The notes under the pieces: model-generated | What the model saw: only the letters and a program-made list of their open reading frames with translations | The model's database searches: none | What the model was told of the DNA's origin: nothing | Part shown: positions 18,182-27,562 of the stretch, piece after piece | How positions within the stretch are numbered: the first letter of the stretch is position 1 | Layout of the letters: each line of letters starts with the position of its first letter | Translations under genes and position numbers: made by a program | From: CALOFP01 sp942492635 | GTDB lineage: Bacteria > UBP6 > UBA1177 > CALOFP01 | NCBI GenBank assembly: GCA_942492635.1 | Contig: CALOFP010000004.1 | Coordinates: 1-64,000 of the forward strand | Direction: 5' to 3' | Length of the DNA: 64,000 nt

Positions 18182-20131
18182 TCACCTCCAGTAGACCATG
18201 TAACTGTTCATGAAAATCTCGGCACGGTACCCGCCCGGATTCGTCACTTCAGGAGTATACTCTTCTCCATCGAGAAGTGCACCATAACGAACAGTCAACT
18301 TTCCATCTTTTACAACATCCGTAACATCCGCAATCCAAGGAGCAACATCGAGCCCGGGACACCAGCCTGCACGACCATAGGGCCAGGAGCCCCACTGGTT
18401 GGGAACAACTCCCTCATCAACCATCTCCGCACAACCCCACTGAGTCCCTCCGTTTGGATGATCCTTCACAAATTCTGTTCCGTTCACCGTGAAAATACTC
18501 TCGAAGGGACAAAATTCCGCACAGTTCGCCTTCTCACTTCCGTTTCCGTGTCCTGTCACGTATGCCACAAGAGTCACCTTTTTCGCATCTGCCGGAACAT
18601 CAAGTTCTATTCTCTCAAACCGCTCATCCTTTCGATAAACCGCCGGAAGTACCGCCTCAGCCTGATCCGTCGCCTCCTTTCCTTCGAAAAGGAAAAAGTC
18701 TCCGATCTCACCGAAAAGACCGTTGGGGACTTCAGCTCCTTCGTGAAGTGCGGGAAGATCTCCTCCCGATTCCCTGGAAGCCGTGGCATCTGTTCCGTCG
18801 TCACACTTGATTGAGACTGTGCCGTCTTCATTATCCTCTGTTATGCATGAAGTGCCATCCTCTCCTCCGATCTCCCCAAGCTTATGCCAGTATCTGTTGT
18901 GATTTTGGTTGAACCCCGTATTTCCGGCATAAAGAGGTACGATCTCAAAAGGACTCTTTTCAGCTGAATTTTCAGAAAGTCTGAAATTCAGATAGTTATG
19001 ATACTGATCCTTGGTCACGGTGAGTCTGAATCTGTGGAGTCCGCCATCCTTGATCAGAGGAAGAAGAGGCGAAATATCCGTTACCCATCGCCCAGCTCTG
19101 GCATAACTTGTAATCCAGCGAGCCACTTCCGTAGTACACTTTTCCGGATTCTCCTTCTCGCACAGAAAAAGGTGCTGTATTCTGTCCCACTCAGCATCCT
19201 TAATATTTTCAGGCAATTCCTGTCGCAAATCAATTTCCATCCGATTAAAACTCTTCATCTCTTCAGGGGAAGGAAATTCCACATCGAAGTATATGTTTCC
19301 AGGCCACTCTCCTTCGAAAAGTTCTCCATCCAATCCCTTTACAGTTGTGACATTCTCATTTGCCAAAAGAATCTTTTCCCTCTCGTATTCAAAGTTGTAG
19401 TACCGAACTTCATATTGGGCGGCAGTTAAACCTACAGCATTTCTGCTCCAATCCTGCAACAGTCCTCCTCTCCTGATTTTCTGGAACCTGTCGATACCGA
19501 AATAGCGATCCCTTACCTTTCCAATCCAGTTTTCAAGCTGCCCGACACCTCTGGTGACAAGGTGAATTCGATTTTTCCAATACTTTACCAACTCCTCTTC
19601 CAGCATTGATTCCGCAAGAGATAGTGTATCTTCTATCAGCTTCAAATCCTCATTTACCTTCTCCTCACCTGAGGATCCGCTGATAAAAAAATAGTGAACA
19701 TTTTCGGGAGACTTTTTAAGCAGGTCCACGATATTCGATTTCCATAGCTGAGAGCTGTAGTCATCACCGTTCCAATATTGAAAAAATATGTAGACGTCCT
19801 CACCGTTCCACTTTTCGCGAAAATTCCAATCTCCGTTTCTGGTCGGCAAGGTAAAGTCGGCTGCGATATCTCCGAATCCTGTTCCGTAAGGACCTTCGGA
19901 AAAGCCTGTTTCCGGATCTGCGGTATCGTCATCATTCTCCTCGTCTGTTGAAGAATCCGTCGTATTTTGGTTGTCTGTTGTGTTCTGATCAGAACCGTCA
20001 TCAACAGGCTTAGTGTCCAAATCGCTCCTAATTGCCGAATCGTTCTTCTCTGAAGACCCGTTCGATTCCGAACATGCTCCGATAAAAAGAAAAATTAAAC
20101 AAACAAGAAGAGAGGAAATCATTTTCTGCAT
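18182..20131 (-). CDS. PNGase F-like lipoprotein with thioredoxin-like N-terminal region
   Basis: 649 residues from ATG 20131 (AGGAGG site), giving a signal peptide with lipobox IGAC. After an Asp/Thr-rich linker, residues about 80-250 resemble a redoxin domain (ADFTLPTRNGDWNF) without a CxxC active site. The second half matches the two jelly rolls of peptide-N-glycosidase F: AEWDRIQ with the likely catalytic Asp, EVARWITSY, HGNGSEKANCAEFC, and PNQWGSWPYGRAGWCPG. PNGase F cleaves the Asn-GlcNAc amide bond of N-glycoproteins. Probably surface-anchored. It is the first gene of an operon with amrB-amrA-amrS. Confidence 0.85.
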   Translation of the reverse strand: MQKMISSLLVCLIFLFIGACSESNGSSEKNDSAIRSDLDTKPVDDGSDQNTTDNQNTTDSSTDEENDDDTADPETGFSEGPYGTGFGDIAADFTLPTRNGDWNFREKWNGEDVYIFFQYWNGDDYSSQLWKSNIVDLLKKSPENVHYFFISGSSGEEKVNEDLKLIEDTLSLAESMLEEELVKYWKNRIHLVTRGVGQLENWIGKVRDRYFGIDRFQKIRRGGLLQDWSRNAVGLTAAQYEVRYYNFEYEREKILLANENVTTVKGLDGELFEGEWPGNIYFDVEFPSPEEMKSFNRMEIDLRQELPENIKDAEWDRIQHLFLCEKENPEKCTTEVARWITSYARAGRWVTDISPLLPLIKDGGLHRFRLTVTKDQYHNYLNFRLSENSAEKSPFEIVPLYAGNTGFNQNHNRYWHKLGEIGGEDGTSCITEDNEDGTVSIKCDDGTDATASRESGGDLPALHEGAEVPNGLFGEIGDFFLFEGKEATDQAEAVLPAVYRKDERFERIELDVPADAKKVTLVAYVTGHGNGSEKANCAEFCPFESIFTVNGTEFVKDHPNGGTQWGCAEMVDEGVVPNQWGSWPYGRAGWCPGLDVAPWIADVTDVVKDGKLTVRYGALLDGEEYTPEVTNPGGYRAEIFMNSYMVYWR

Positions 20132-20294
20132 CTTTCTGCCTCCTGAAAAATTGTAGTAGTTTATACATAATATTAGAACAATGCACTGAAAAAGCAAAAT
20201 ATTCTCGAGAACTTTAGAGGTAACAGAACCTTGTTTAAAATAGAAGTAAGGGGTTCTCTTTCTTGATTTGACCTCACCCCTGTGTTACCATTCG

Positions 20295-20300
20295 TTCAAC
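20295..20300. repeat. Left target-site duplication of the IS21-family element
   Basis: TTCAAC directly before the element's terminal TGGC; the same 6 bp follow the right end at 22922-22927. Confidence 0.9.
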
Positions 20301-20308
20301 TGGCAAAT

Positions 20309-20418
20309 CCTGTTGAATCCGGACAGCATTCCTGCTGAAAGCGGACACCAATCCTGACGAATCCGGACAGCATTCTCGATGAAACCGGACACCATTCCTG
20401 TCGAAACCGGACAGTTTT
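20309..20418 (+). repeat. Five 22-bp transposase-site repeats, left IS end
   Basis: Units begin at 20309, 20331, 20353, 20375 and 20397, each about CCTGNNGAAnCCGGACAnCATT. Alternate units end CAGCATT or CACCAWT. Period 22 is about two helix turns, which suits binding of several IstA molecules on one DNA face. These are IS ends, not a CRISPR array. Confidence 0.9.
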
Positions 20419-20492
20419 CAACATTATTTTTGATTAACAGTTAGAGGTGTTATTCTTCTTCTCTGTTTTTAATAAAAATTCGGAGAAATTTA

Positions 20493-22046
20493 ATGCCCAG
20501 GAAGAAAATTGTCATGGAAAAAACGAGGGAAATTATCAGGCTACATTCGGTTGTCGGGATGAGCTATCGCTCAATTGCTGAAAAGGTTGGTGTTGGGAAG
20601 AGCACCGTTTCAGAGATCATTGCCGATTTCAAGCGGACAGGAGTTCCTGTGGAAGAGTTTGAAAAGATGAGTGATTCGGCCTATCTTGAGATTCTTCATG
20701 TGGAAAAGAAAAAATGTTGTGAAACATACGAAAATCTTTCTGAGTTCTTTGAATATATCGACAGAGAGATAAAGCGCCGGGGAGTTACTCTTAAGCTTTT
20801 ATACAACGAATATCTTGACGCTGACCCCGAAGGTTACAGTTATTCAAGATTCTGTTATCACTATAAAATGTGGAGTAAAAAAGATAAGATCAGTATGCAT
20901 CTCGTGCACAAGGCCGGTGATAAGATGTATGTCGATTTCGCCGGAGACAAGCTGAAGGCGCACTTGAAAAACAATGGCGAAGTCACCGAACAGGAGGTTT
21001 TTGTTGCGATTCTCCCGTGCAGCCAAATGACGTATGTTGAGGCTGCAACGGATCAGAAAAAGGAAACGTTCATCAGATGCTGCGAAAATGCGCTGCGTTT
21101 TTTCGGAGGAACGCCCAGAGCAATTGTTCCGGATTGTTTGAAATCAGCGGTGACGAAAGCCGACAAGCGCGAACCACTTTTGAATGAAACATTTAGCGAT
21201 TTCGCCCGTCATTATGGAACCACGATCCTTCCTGCCAGGCCGAAGAAGCCCAAGGACAAGGCCCTTGTGGAGGGTGCTGTAAACCTCACATATCAGCGAG
21301 TCTATGCTCCGCTGAGGAATCAAGTTTTTCATTCTTTATCGGATCTTAACGGCCAGATAAGAAAACATCTGGATGTTCATAACAAGACCTGTTTTCAGGG
21401 TCGGAAAGTGAGCAGGATGGACCAGTTTAAAGATGTTGAATCCCAGGAATTGCGGCCCCTTCCGACAATAAGATACGAAATGAAAGAGGTCGAGATAAGA
21501 ACGGTTCAGAACAACTATCACGTCTATTTGAAGGGCGACGACAGATACTACAGCGTACCTTTCAAATTCAGAAGCGAGAGGGTGAAAATTGTTCACGACA
21601 GCCGTACAGTAGAGATCTACTACGACAACAAACGGATCGCAATGCATTTGAAAAACAGTAGCAATAACAAGTATGTGACTGCAAAAGATCACATGCCTTC
21701 AAACCACCGCTTCATGGTGGATCAGAGCAAGGAAAAACTTTTGCAATGGGCCAGAAATATCGGTCCTGCAACACATATTTTTACGCGAAATGTGTTTGCT
21801 GACAGAGACCATCCGGAACAGGCCTACAAATCGCTTTACGGGATCCTGGGGATGGGAGATAAATACGGCAATGAAGCAGTTGAAAAGGCTTGTAAAAGCG
21901 CCATCAAAAGAAATGCTGTAACTTACAAATTTATAAAGAACTTTCTTGAAAACAACAGGCATAAAGTACCCGAGGAAGTCGAGCAGAAGGAGCTTCCCTT
22001 CAATCCCACGACAAGAGGCAAAAACTACTACGGAGGTAAAAAATGA
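20493..22046 (+). CDS. istA: IS21 family transposase IstA
   Basis: 517 residues. An N-terminal helix-turn-helix (VGMSYRSIAEKVGVGKSTVSEII) binds the terminal repeats. A DDE/rve integrase core follows, with the first Asp in YVDFAGDKL, the second in PDCLKSAV and the Glu in KALVEGAVN. A C-terminal beta-barrel-like region (YYSVPFKFR) completes the usual layout. The start ATG 20493 lies just inside the left-end repeats. It overlaps istB by ATGA. Confidence 0.97.
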   Translation: MPRKKIVMEKTREIIRLHSVVGMSYRSIAEKVGVGKSTVSEIIADFKRTGVPVEEFEKMSDSAYLEILHVEKKKCCETYENLSEFFEYIDREIKRRGVTLKLLYNEYLDADPEGYSYSRFCYHYKMWSKKDKISMHLVHKAGDKMYVDFAGDKLKAHLKNNGEVTEQEVFVAILPCSQMTYVEAATDQKKETFIRCCENALRFFGGTPRAIVPDCLKSAVTKADKREPLLNETFSDFARHYGTTILPARPKKPKDKALVEGAVNLTYQRVYAPLRNQVFHSLSDLNGQIRKHLDVHNKTCFQGRKVSRMDQFKDVESQELRPLPTIRYEMKEVEIRTVQNNYHVYLKGDDRYYSVPFKFRSERVKIVHDSRTVEIYYDNKRIAMHLKNSSNNKYVTAKDHMPSNHRFMVDQSKEKLLQWARNIGPATHIFTRNVFADRDHPEQAYKSLYGILGMGDKYGNEAVEKACKSAIKRNAVTYKFIKNFLENNRHKVPEEVEQKELPFNPTTRGKNYYGGKK

Positions 22047-22801
22047 ACGCACAGGAAACTCTTAACAAACTCAATGAGATGAAGTTCCATGGAATGGCCA
22101 GGGCACTTAGTTCGACAATGGAAGCCGGGCACAATATCGACTATACGGCTGACGAACTCGTTGCTTTTCTGGTTGAATCTGAATGGGAGGATCGTCAGAA
22201 TCGAAAAGTGAAAAACCTCGTCAAACGGGCAAAATTCCGCTACTGTGCCGGATTTGAGGAAATTTCCTATAACGTCAGGAGAAAGCTGGACAAAAACCTT
22301 CTAATGCGGCTTGCGACCTGTCAATTTATCGATCGTGCGGAGAATGTCATCATAACCGGACCGACCGGAATCGGGAAAAGCTTTCTCGCCTCGGCAATCG
22401 GTAATCAAGCATGTGCAAAAGGGTATAGAACTAGTTATTACAACATGATAAAGCTTTTTGATCAATTACGGCAATACCAGGCAGACGGTTCATACATAAA
22501 GGAAATAAACAAAATAGCGAAGGCCGACATACTCATACTTGATGATTTTGGAGTAAAAACGCTCAAGGCCCAGGAAAGATTGATGCTGATGGAAATCATG
22601 GAGGACAGGCACGGGAGAAAGTCGACAGTTGTGACATCACAACACCCTATCTCCAGCTGGTATGACATCATCGGCGAAGCCACACTCGCCGACGCGATTC
22701 TGGACAGACTTGTTCACTGTTCACACAAAATAAAAATGGAGGGACCGAGTATGAGAGAAACAGGTCGAAAAAGTTTTGATTCTGAGGGCGAAAAAGGATA
22801 G
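22043..22801 (+). CDS. istB: IS21 family helper ATPase IstB
   Basis: 252 residues. It is a DnaA/DnaC-like AAA+ ATPase with Walker A GPTGIGKS near 110 and Walker B ILILDDFG near 170. IstB assists target choice and strand transfer by IstA. It has an ATGA overlap with istA and a GGAGG site within the istA end. It is full length, so the element is not obviously defective. Confidence 0.97.
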   Translation: MNAQETLNKLNEMKFHGMARALSSTMEAGHNIDYTADELVAFLVESEWEDRQNRKVKNLVKRAKFRYCAGFEEISYNVRRKLDKNLLMRLATCQFIDRAENVIITGPTGIGKSFLASAIGNQACAKGYRTSYYNMIKLFDQLRQYQADGSYIKEINKIAKADILILDDFGVKTLKAQERLMLMEIMEDRHGRKSTVVTSQHPISSWYDIIGEATLADAILDRLVHCSHKIKMEGPSMRETGRKSFDSEGEKG

Positions 22802-22813
22802 TTTAAAACATAA

Positions 22814-22921
22814 ATGTTGAAAACTGTCCGGAATAAACAGGAATGGTGTCCGGAAAAAACAAGAATGTTGAAAAGTGTCCGGATATTTCAAGAATGCTGT
22901 CCGTTTTCGCAGGAATAGCCA
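22814..22921 (-). repeat. Transposase-site repeats, right IS end
   Basis: At least four inverted copies of the CCGGACA-type unit occur in the last 108 bp, two of them extended by TTTTCAACATT. They are spaced less regularly than on the left end. Confidence 0.8.
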
Positions 22922-22927
22922 TTCAAC
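22922..22927. repeat. Right target-site duplication of the IS21-family element
   Basis: TTCAAC, identical to 20295-20300, immediately after the terminal GCCA of the element. Confidence 0.9.
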
Positions 22928-22959
22928 TGTTGACTTTAATATTTATTCAGGAGGATAAA

Positions 22960-24129
22960 GTGCGTTTATTCGGAAAAAAGGAACTTGAAAAAAGAATTTC
23001 AAAACTTCGTAACCTGATGAAATCTCAAGATCTGGACGGAGCACTTCTCACTTCGAACAGCGATCTTTTCTACCTGACGGGATCGATCCAGAAGGGAGCA
23101 CTCCTTATAACTCAGGATGAAGCTATCTACTTCGTAAGAAAAAGCCTTGAGCGAGCCAGGAATGAATCTCCATTGGATGTTTCTCCCTTTGACCGGAATA
23201 TCATGAATGAAAAACTTTCATCACTCTCCAAACTGGGGATTCCCATGGACGTAATGACTCTTTCCGAATTCAACTTCTACAAAGCCAAGCTGTTTCCCAA
23301 AGACCTTGAGATCGCTGATCTCTCCTCAACTCTTGCGCTAACAAAATCGGTAAAAACGGAAGAGGAAATAGCCGTTATTGAAAAGGCCGGAGATATCAAC
23401 AGAAAGATTATGGAAAGAGTTCCCTATCTTTATCGAGAAGGAATGAGCGATATTGAAATGCAGGCTGCAATAGAAGCCTGCGCAGTTGGCGAACTGGGCC
23501 ATCAGGGCATGTTCTGGTTGCGCGGATCGAACATGGATGCGGGAATGAGCCTTGTCGTTACGGGAAAAGAGTCGCTGGATCCGACCTATACTGATTTTCC
23601 CATCGGAGGAAAGGGCAAGAATCCATCGGTGGCCCAAGGCGCCTGCGGAGCAGTTATCGAAAAGAGCTTTGTCGTCGATTTCATTGGATCAGTCAACGGA
23701 TACAACGCCGACAGCACACGAACTTTTTTCATAGGCAAACAGGATCCCGAAGTTATTAAAACCTACGAAGAACTTCGTTCCCTTCTTTCAGAAGTTGTTG
23801 AATTCGTAACACCGTCCATTACCGGCGAAGAAGTATACAACCACACAATGTCGCTTGTCGAAAAGATGCCGTGGAAAAATAATTTCATGGGATTTGAACA
23901 GAAAGTGTTCTTCATCGGCCACGGAATAGGAACGGAAGTAAACCAGCTTCCCGTAATGGCTCCGAAACAGAAGCAGAAATTCGAAAACGGGATGGTCATC
24001 GCCATCGAACCCAAGATATTTCTTCCCGATTTCGGCGTAATCGGCCTGGAAAACACCTATAAAATGGAAGACGGAAAACTCGTTTCCATAACAGGGGAAA
24101 TAGGCTCAGCCGATCAATATGTGATTTGA
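22960..24129 (+). CDS. M24 family metallopeptidase (Xaa-Pro aminopeptidase-like)
   Basis: 389 residues starting at GTG 22960, which has an AGGAGG site 6 bp before; the longer in-frame ORF from 22843 begins inside the insertion sequence and is not the native start. An N-terminal creatinase/prolidase-like domain (1-130) is followed by the pita-bread fold. Likely metal ligands are the Asp residues in VVDFIG and NADSTRTF, His in IGHGIGTEVN, and Glu in AIEPKI and GLENTYK. Predicted cytoplasmic peptidase. The IS lies only 33 bp upstream, so the original promoter was displaced or replaced. Confidence 0.9.
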   Translation: MRLFGKKELEKRISKLRNLMKSQDLDGALLTSNSDLFYLTGSIQKGALLITQDEAIYFVRKSLERARNESPLDVSPFDRNIMNEKLSSLSKLGIPMDVMTLSEFNFYKAKLFPKDLEIADLSSTLALTKSVKTEEEIAVIEKAGDINRKIMERVPYLYREGMSDIEMQAAIEACAVGELGHQGMFWLRGSNMDAGMSLVVTGKESLDPTYTDFPIGGKGKNPSVAQGACGAVIEKSFVVDFIGSVNGYNADSTRTFFIGKQDPEVIKTYEELRSLLSEVVEFVTPSITGEEVYNHTMSLVEKMPWKNNFMGFEQKVFFIGHGIGTEVNQLPVMAPKQKQKFENGMVIAIEPKIFLPDFGVIGLENTYKMEDGKLVSITGEIGSADQYVI

Positions 24130-24174
24130 TCGTAAAGCAGTGTGCACGCTCTCACAAAAAAACACCATAACACC

Positions 24175-25821
24175 TTATTTCTTCTTTGAATTTTCCAAAG
24201 GACAAATTTCCGGATGAAGCTTACAATAGCATTTCAGGTCCCGATAAGAAAGATTCGGCCCAGTCAATGACTGCCAAGCAATGTAATCACCGCTTAGTAT
24301 TGAGGCTCCGTGGTTACTGATGTTTCTTCCTGTAGGATGTCTTGAACAGAACTGTTTCTTTTCACTTATTTTATAATAGCATATACGGGAATCCGGATTG
24401 GAGCTGTCTGGGATTGAACGCATTTCTCTGTACCAAATCAAATCTCCGGAAAGACCTTCCGGAGCAAAAGTGTAAACATCTTCGCTTGATGGATCAATTG
24501 GAATTTCTTTATAGGTGAAATCAATGTTTTCGCCCTGCTTTTCAATCATGGCAACTACCAAAATCTGATCACTATCAGATTTTCTTGATCGGTAAACAAA
24601 TGTGCTATGATTTTCTTGATCAAATTCAATATTATCTACACTTTCTCCTTCACGGTTAATCTTTTTACAGTCACCATAAGACTTTGGATATTTACTCAGA
24701 TCACAGATGTAACCATTGCCATTCTGGTCATTCGTCCCCATGTAATCTCCGCCGAAGCTAACGAAATAATCAACCCCATTTCCTAGGCTTGTCCACTTCC
24801 ACTCTCCGATTTTGGCATAACTCATCATATATGGAGATTCATCTTTCTCCTGAATAATCGCATAAACCCATTTCTCATTCATGTAAGAGGAGTAAGCAAC
24901 AAATCGAACAGGTTTGTTGTAAACAACATCATATCCTTTATTTTGGTCATAGTATATGAGGAATCTATTGTGTACAGAATTAAAAAAAGATTCTTCATCA
25001 TGAATCTTAGAGTAGTCATCAATTAATGAAAATGCATTTCCTTTATAGTAAGAGATGTTATTTACATGAGAAGGCATAATTATTCTGTAACGTTTCCTTT
25101 CTATATCATATTCAAAAACTCTGTGGTCTGTTGAATATTTATAAATCTTGTCAGTCGAAGAAATATCCGTATTCATCATAAATCCGATTTTCCCTCCATT
25201 AAACCCAAAATGCTTATGATGCGGCTCTCCCGATAACCAGGCAACGCCCGTCATTTTTGGATTAATACATAAATCGCACTCTGTCAGAGGAGTCCATAAA
25301 TCATCCTCATGTGTTCCGGGTTTCAATCCAGCCATTTCACATGGGTAGGGGTAGCAATCCCTTTTCGGATAAGCTTTCGCATAACGTTTATTCACCTCAT
25401 CCCAGAGATTTCTCACACATTTAGGATCATCGGCTTTTGGAACGTCACACTCTCTACAGAAATGAATTTTTCCGTCTTTATCGTAGTAGGGAAATTTCGC
25501 CTTTTTCAAATCAGGACAGGATATCGCTTCCGAATCAGAATCAGAATCAGTTTCATCCGGTGAGTCGGTATCATCTTTGCCCTGGATTTCTTCATCGGTC
25601 TCATCCGGAATGGGATCAAGACCTTCATCATCATCGACCAAGGGATTTTCATTTTCAATTTCGACCGATTCCTTCTTATCTTCCGCTTCAGGCTCTTCGT
25701 TCACCTCCTCAGAAATTATTTCATCCCGATCGACATCCTTATCCGTATGAATTATCTTTTTCGATTCGTCTTTGCATCCCAAAACCCAGAAAAGAAGTAT
25801 AAGAAAGAGGATTTTTTTCAT
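24175..25821 (-). CDS. Lipoprotein of tandem family, copy A
   Basis: 548 residues from ATG 25821; lipobox VLGC follows a short hydrophobic stretch. An in-frame ATG at 25857 would lengthen the signal region needlessly. Residues about 20-110 are a Glu/Asp/Ser linker. After it come a Cys-rich segment (CPDLKKAKFPYYDKDG, CRECD, CYPYPCE, CDLC) and then short beta-rich units (WVYAIIQEKD, KIGEWKWTSLG) that look like a beta-propeller, ending in a CYCKLHPEICP cluster. I do not recognise the family. It is very similar to the gene at 25881-27497, with both sharing GGTRTTGAA before the start. Surface exposure is inferred. Confidence 0.8.
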   Translation of the reverse strand: MKKILFLILLFWVLGCKDESKKIIHTDKDVDRDEIISEEVNEEPEAEDKKESVEIENENPLVDDDEGLDPIPDETDEEIQGKDDTDSPDETDSDSDSEAISCPDLKKAKFPYYDKDGKIHFCRECDVPKADDPKCVRNLWDEVNKRYAKAYPKRDCYPYPCEMAGLKPGTHEDDLWTPLTECDLCINPKMTGVAWLSGEPHHKHFGFNGGKIGFMMNTDISSTDKIYKYSTDHRVFEYDIERKRYRIIMPSHVNNISYYKGNAFSLIDDYSKIHDEESFFNSVHNRFLIYYDQNKGYDVVYNKPVRFVAYSSYMNEKWVYAIIQEKDESPYMMSYAKIGEWKWTSLGNGVDYFVSFGGDYMGTNDQNGNGYICDLSKYPKSYGDCKKINREGESVDNIEFDQENHSTFVYRSRKSDSDQILVVAMIEKQGENIDFTYKEIPIDPSSEDVYTFAPEGLSGDLIWYREMRSIPDSSNPDSRICYYKISEKKQFCSRHPTGRNISNHGASILSGDYIAWQSLTGPNLSYRDLKCYCKLHPEICPLENSKKK

Positions 25822-25880
25822 TTCAACACCATATTGTTTTGAATTTGCATAGGTCAATTATAAGAAATGGTTGAAATAAT

Positions 25881-27497
25881 TCAATTTTCCAGAGGGCAGA
25901 TGTCGGGATAGAGTTTGCAGTAACACGTCAGGTCCCTGTACGTAAGGTGGGGGCCTGTCAGTGACTGCCAGGCTACGTAGTCACCGCTTAAAATTGAGGC
26001 TCCGTGGTTGCAGAAGTTCCTTCCGGAAGGAGGCCTTGAACAGAATTGTTTTCTTTCACTTATTTTATAATAGCAAATATGAGAGTCAGACTCTTGGTTA
26101 TTTGGATCAGGATACATTTCTCTATAGGTAATCAGGTCACCTCGAAAACTTTCTGCAAAAAAAGCATGTACACTCTCATTAGATTTAACAATATATAGAT
26201 TTTGGTATTCTATAGAATTGTTTCCATCGATTTTTCCAACAACTATCATTCTTCCATTTTCGAGCCCCTTAGAAGTGTACACGAATCTATTTGGATTCTC
26301 CTGATCAAATTCAATGTAATGTACAGTTTCCCCTTCTCGATTTATCTTTTTACAATCACTGTATGATTTTGGATATTTACTCAGATCACATATATAACCG
26401 TTTCCATTCCGATCGTTGGTTCCCATGTAATCTTTACCGAAGCTTACAAAATAATCCGACCCGTTTCCAAGGCTGATCCACTTCCACTCTCCGATTTTCG
26501 CATAACTCATCATGTAGGGAGTCTCATCTTTTTCCTGAATAATCGCGTAGACCCATTTGTCATTCATGTAGGAAGAGTAGGCAACAAATTCGACAGGTTT
26601 GTTATAGACAATGTCGTAACCTTTTTCTTTGTCATAGTATATCAGGTATGATTTTGCTTTAAAGAGTGACTCCTGATCAAAAATTTTATTATAATCATAG
26701 AGTAAAGAAAATGCATTGCCTTTATGATAGGCAAGATTTCTTGTATCAGAAGGCATTATAATCTTATACCTTTTACTTTCTATGTTGTATTCGAAAACTC
26801 TACTGTCTGTTGAGTAGTTATAAATCTTGTCAGAAGACATACTGGTATTCATTATAAAACCGATTTTCCCATCGTTAAATCCGAAATGCTTATGGTAAGG
26901 CACGCCAGTTAGCCAGGCAACCCCCTTCATTTCCGGATTTACACATATATCGCACTCTGTCATCGGGATCCAGAGCCCATCTTCATCTGTCGATGGTTTT
27001 AGTTCTTTCATTTCACATGGGTATGGATGACAATCCCTTTTTGGATGATCTTTTGCAAATCGTTTGTTCACATCATTCCATAGATTTCTCACACATTTGG
27101 GATCATCCTCTTTTGGAGTATCACACTCTCTACAAAAATGAATATTCCCGTCTTTACCATAGTAGGGAAATTTCGCCTTTTTCAGATCTGGACAGGATAT
27201 CGCTTCCGAATCAGAATCAGAATCAGTTTCATCCGGTGAGTCGGTATCATCTTTGCCCTGGATTTCTTCATCGGTTTCATCCGAAAGATGTTCACTACCC
27301 TCGTTATCATCAACCAATGATTTCTCATTTTCATTCTCGTCCGATTCCTTTTTTCCTTCCTCTTCCGGCTCTTCGTTAACCTCTTCGGAAATTATTTGAT
27401 CCAGATCAACATCCTGATCCGTATGAAATACCTTTTTCGACTCATCGTTGCATCCCAAGACTGAGAAAAAAAGAATAATGACTAGGATTCTTTTCAT
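25881..27497 (-). CDS. Lipoprotein of tandem family, copy B
   Basis: 538 residues, lipobox VLGC. It is a close paralog of the neighbour at 24175-25821 along its whole length: same acidic linker with DTDSPDETDSDSDSEA, same Cys-rich block, same propeller-like units and a nearly identical C terminus. Differences cluster in the middle (for example around 26640-26750 and 26150-26280). The 59-bp spacer to copy A resembles the sequence upstream of copy B, so gene and spacer were duplicated together. Function unknown. Confidence 0.8.
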   Translation of the reverse strand: MKRILVIILFFSVLGCNDESKKVFHTDQDVDLDQIISEEVNEEPEEEGKKESDENENEKSLVDDNEGSEHLSDETDEEIQGKDDTDSPDETDSDSDSEAISCPDLKKAKFPYYGKDGNIHFCRECDTPKEDDPKCVRNLWNDVNKRFAKDHPKRDCHPYPCEMKELKPSTDEDGLWIPMTECDICVNPEMKGVAWLTGVPYHKHFGFNDGKIGFIMNTSMSSDKIYNYSTDSRVFEYNIESKRYKIIMPSDTRNLAYHKGNAFSLLYDYNKIFDQESLFKAKSYLIYYDKEKGYDIVYNKPVEFVAYSSYMNDKWVYAIIQEKDETPYMMSYAKIGEWKWISLGNGSDYFVSFGKDYMGTNDRNGNGYICDLSKYPKSYSDCKKINREGETVHYIEFDQENPNRFVYTSKGLENGRMIVVGKIDGNNSIEYQNLYIVKSNESVHAFFAESFRGDLITYREMYPDPNNQESDSHICYYKISERKQFCSRPPSGRNFCNHGASILSGDYVAWQSLTGPHLTYRDLTCYCKLYPDICPLEN

Positions 27498-27562
27498 TTC
27501 AATACCGTTTTATTTTGAATTTACACGAATCAATTGTACGGAAACGTTGAGATAATTCAATG

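Larger units (their letters stand above)
20301..22921 (+). mobile_element. Intact IS21-family insertion sequence (2621 bp)
   Basis: Ends TGGCAAATCCTG (left) and TGGCTATTCCTG (right, inverted) are imperfect inverted repeats, and the element is flanked by the 6-bp duplication TTCAAC. It carries istA and istB, overlapping by ATGA, with no frameshift. Both ends hold multiple copies of a CCGGACA-containing repeat, as in other IS21 members that bind IstA at several sites. The element sits between the PNGase F-like gene and the M24 peptidase gene. Everything needed for activity appears intact. Confidence 0.95.

Noticed and set aside
20309..20418. Short regularly spaced repeats that could suggest a CRISPR array
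   Set aside because: The 22-bp units are contiguous without spacers, lie at an IS21 end beside istA, and match the reverse-oriented repeats of the other end.
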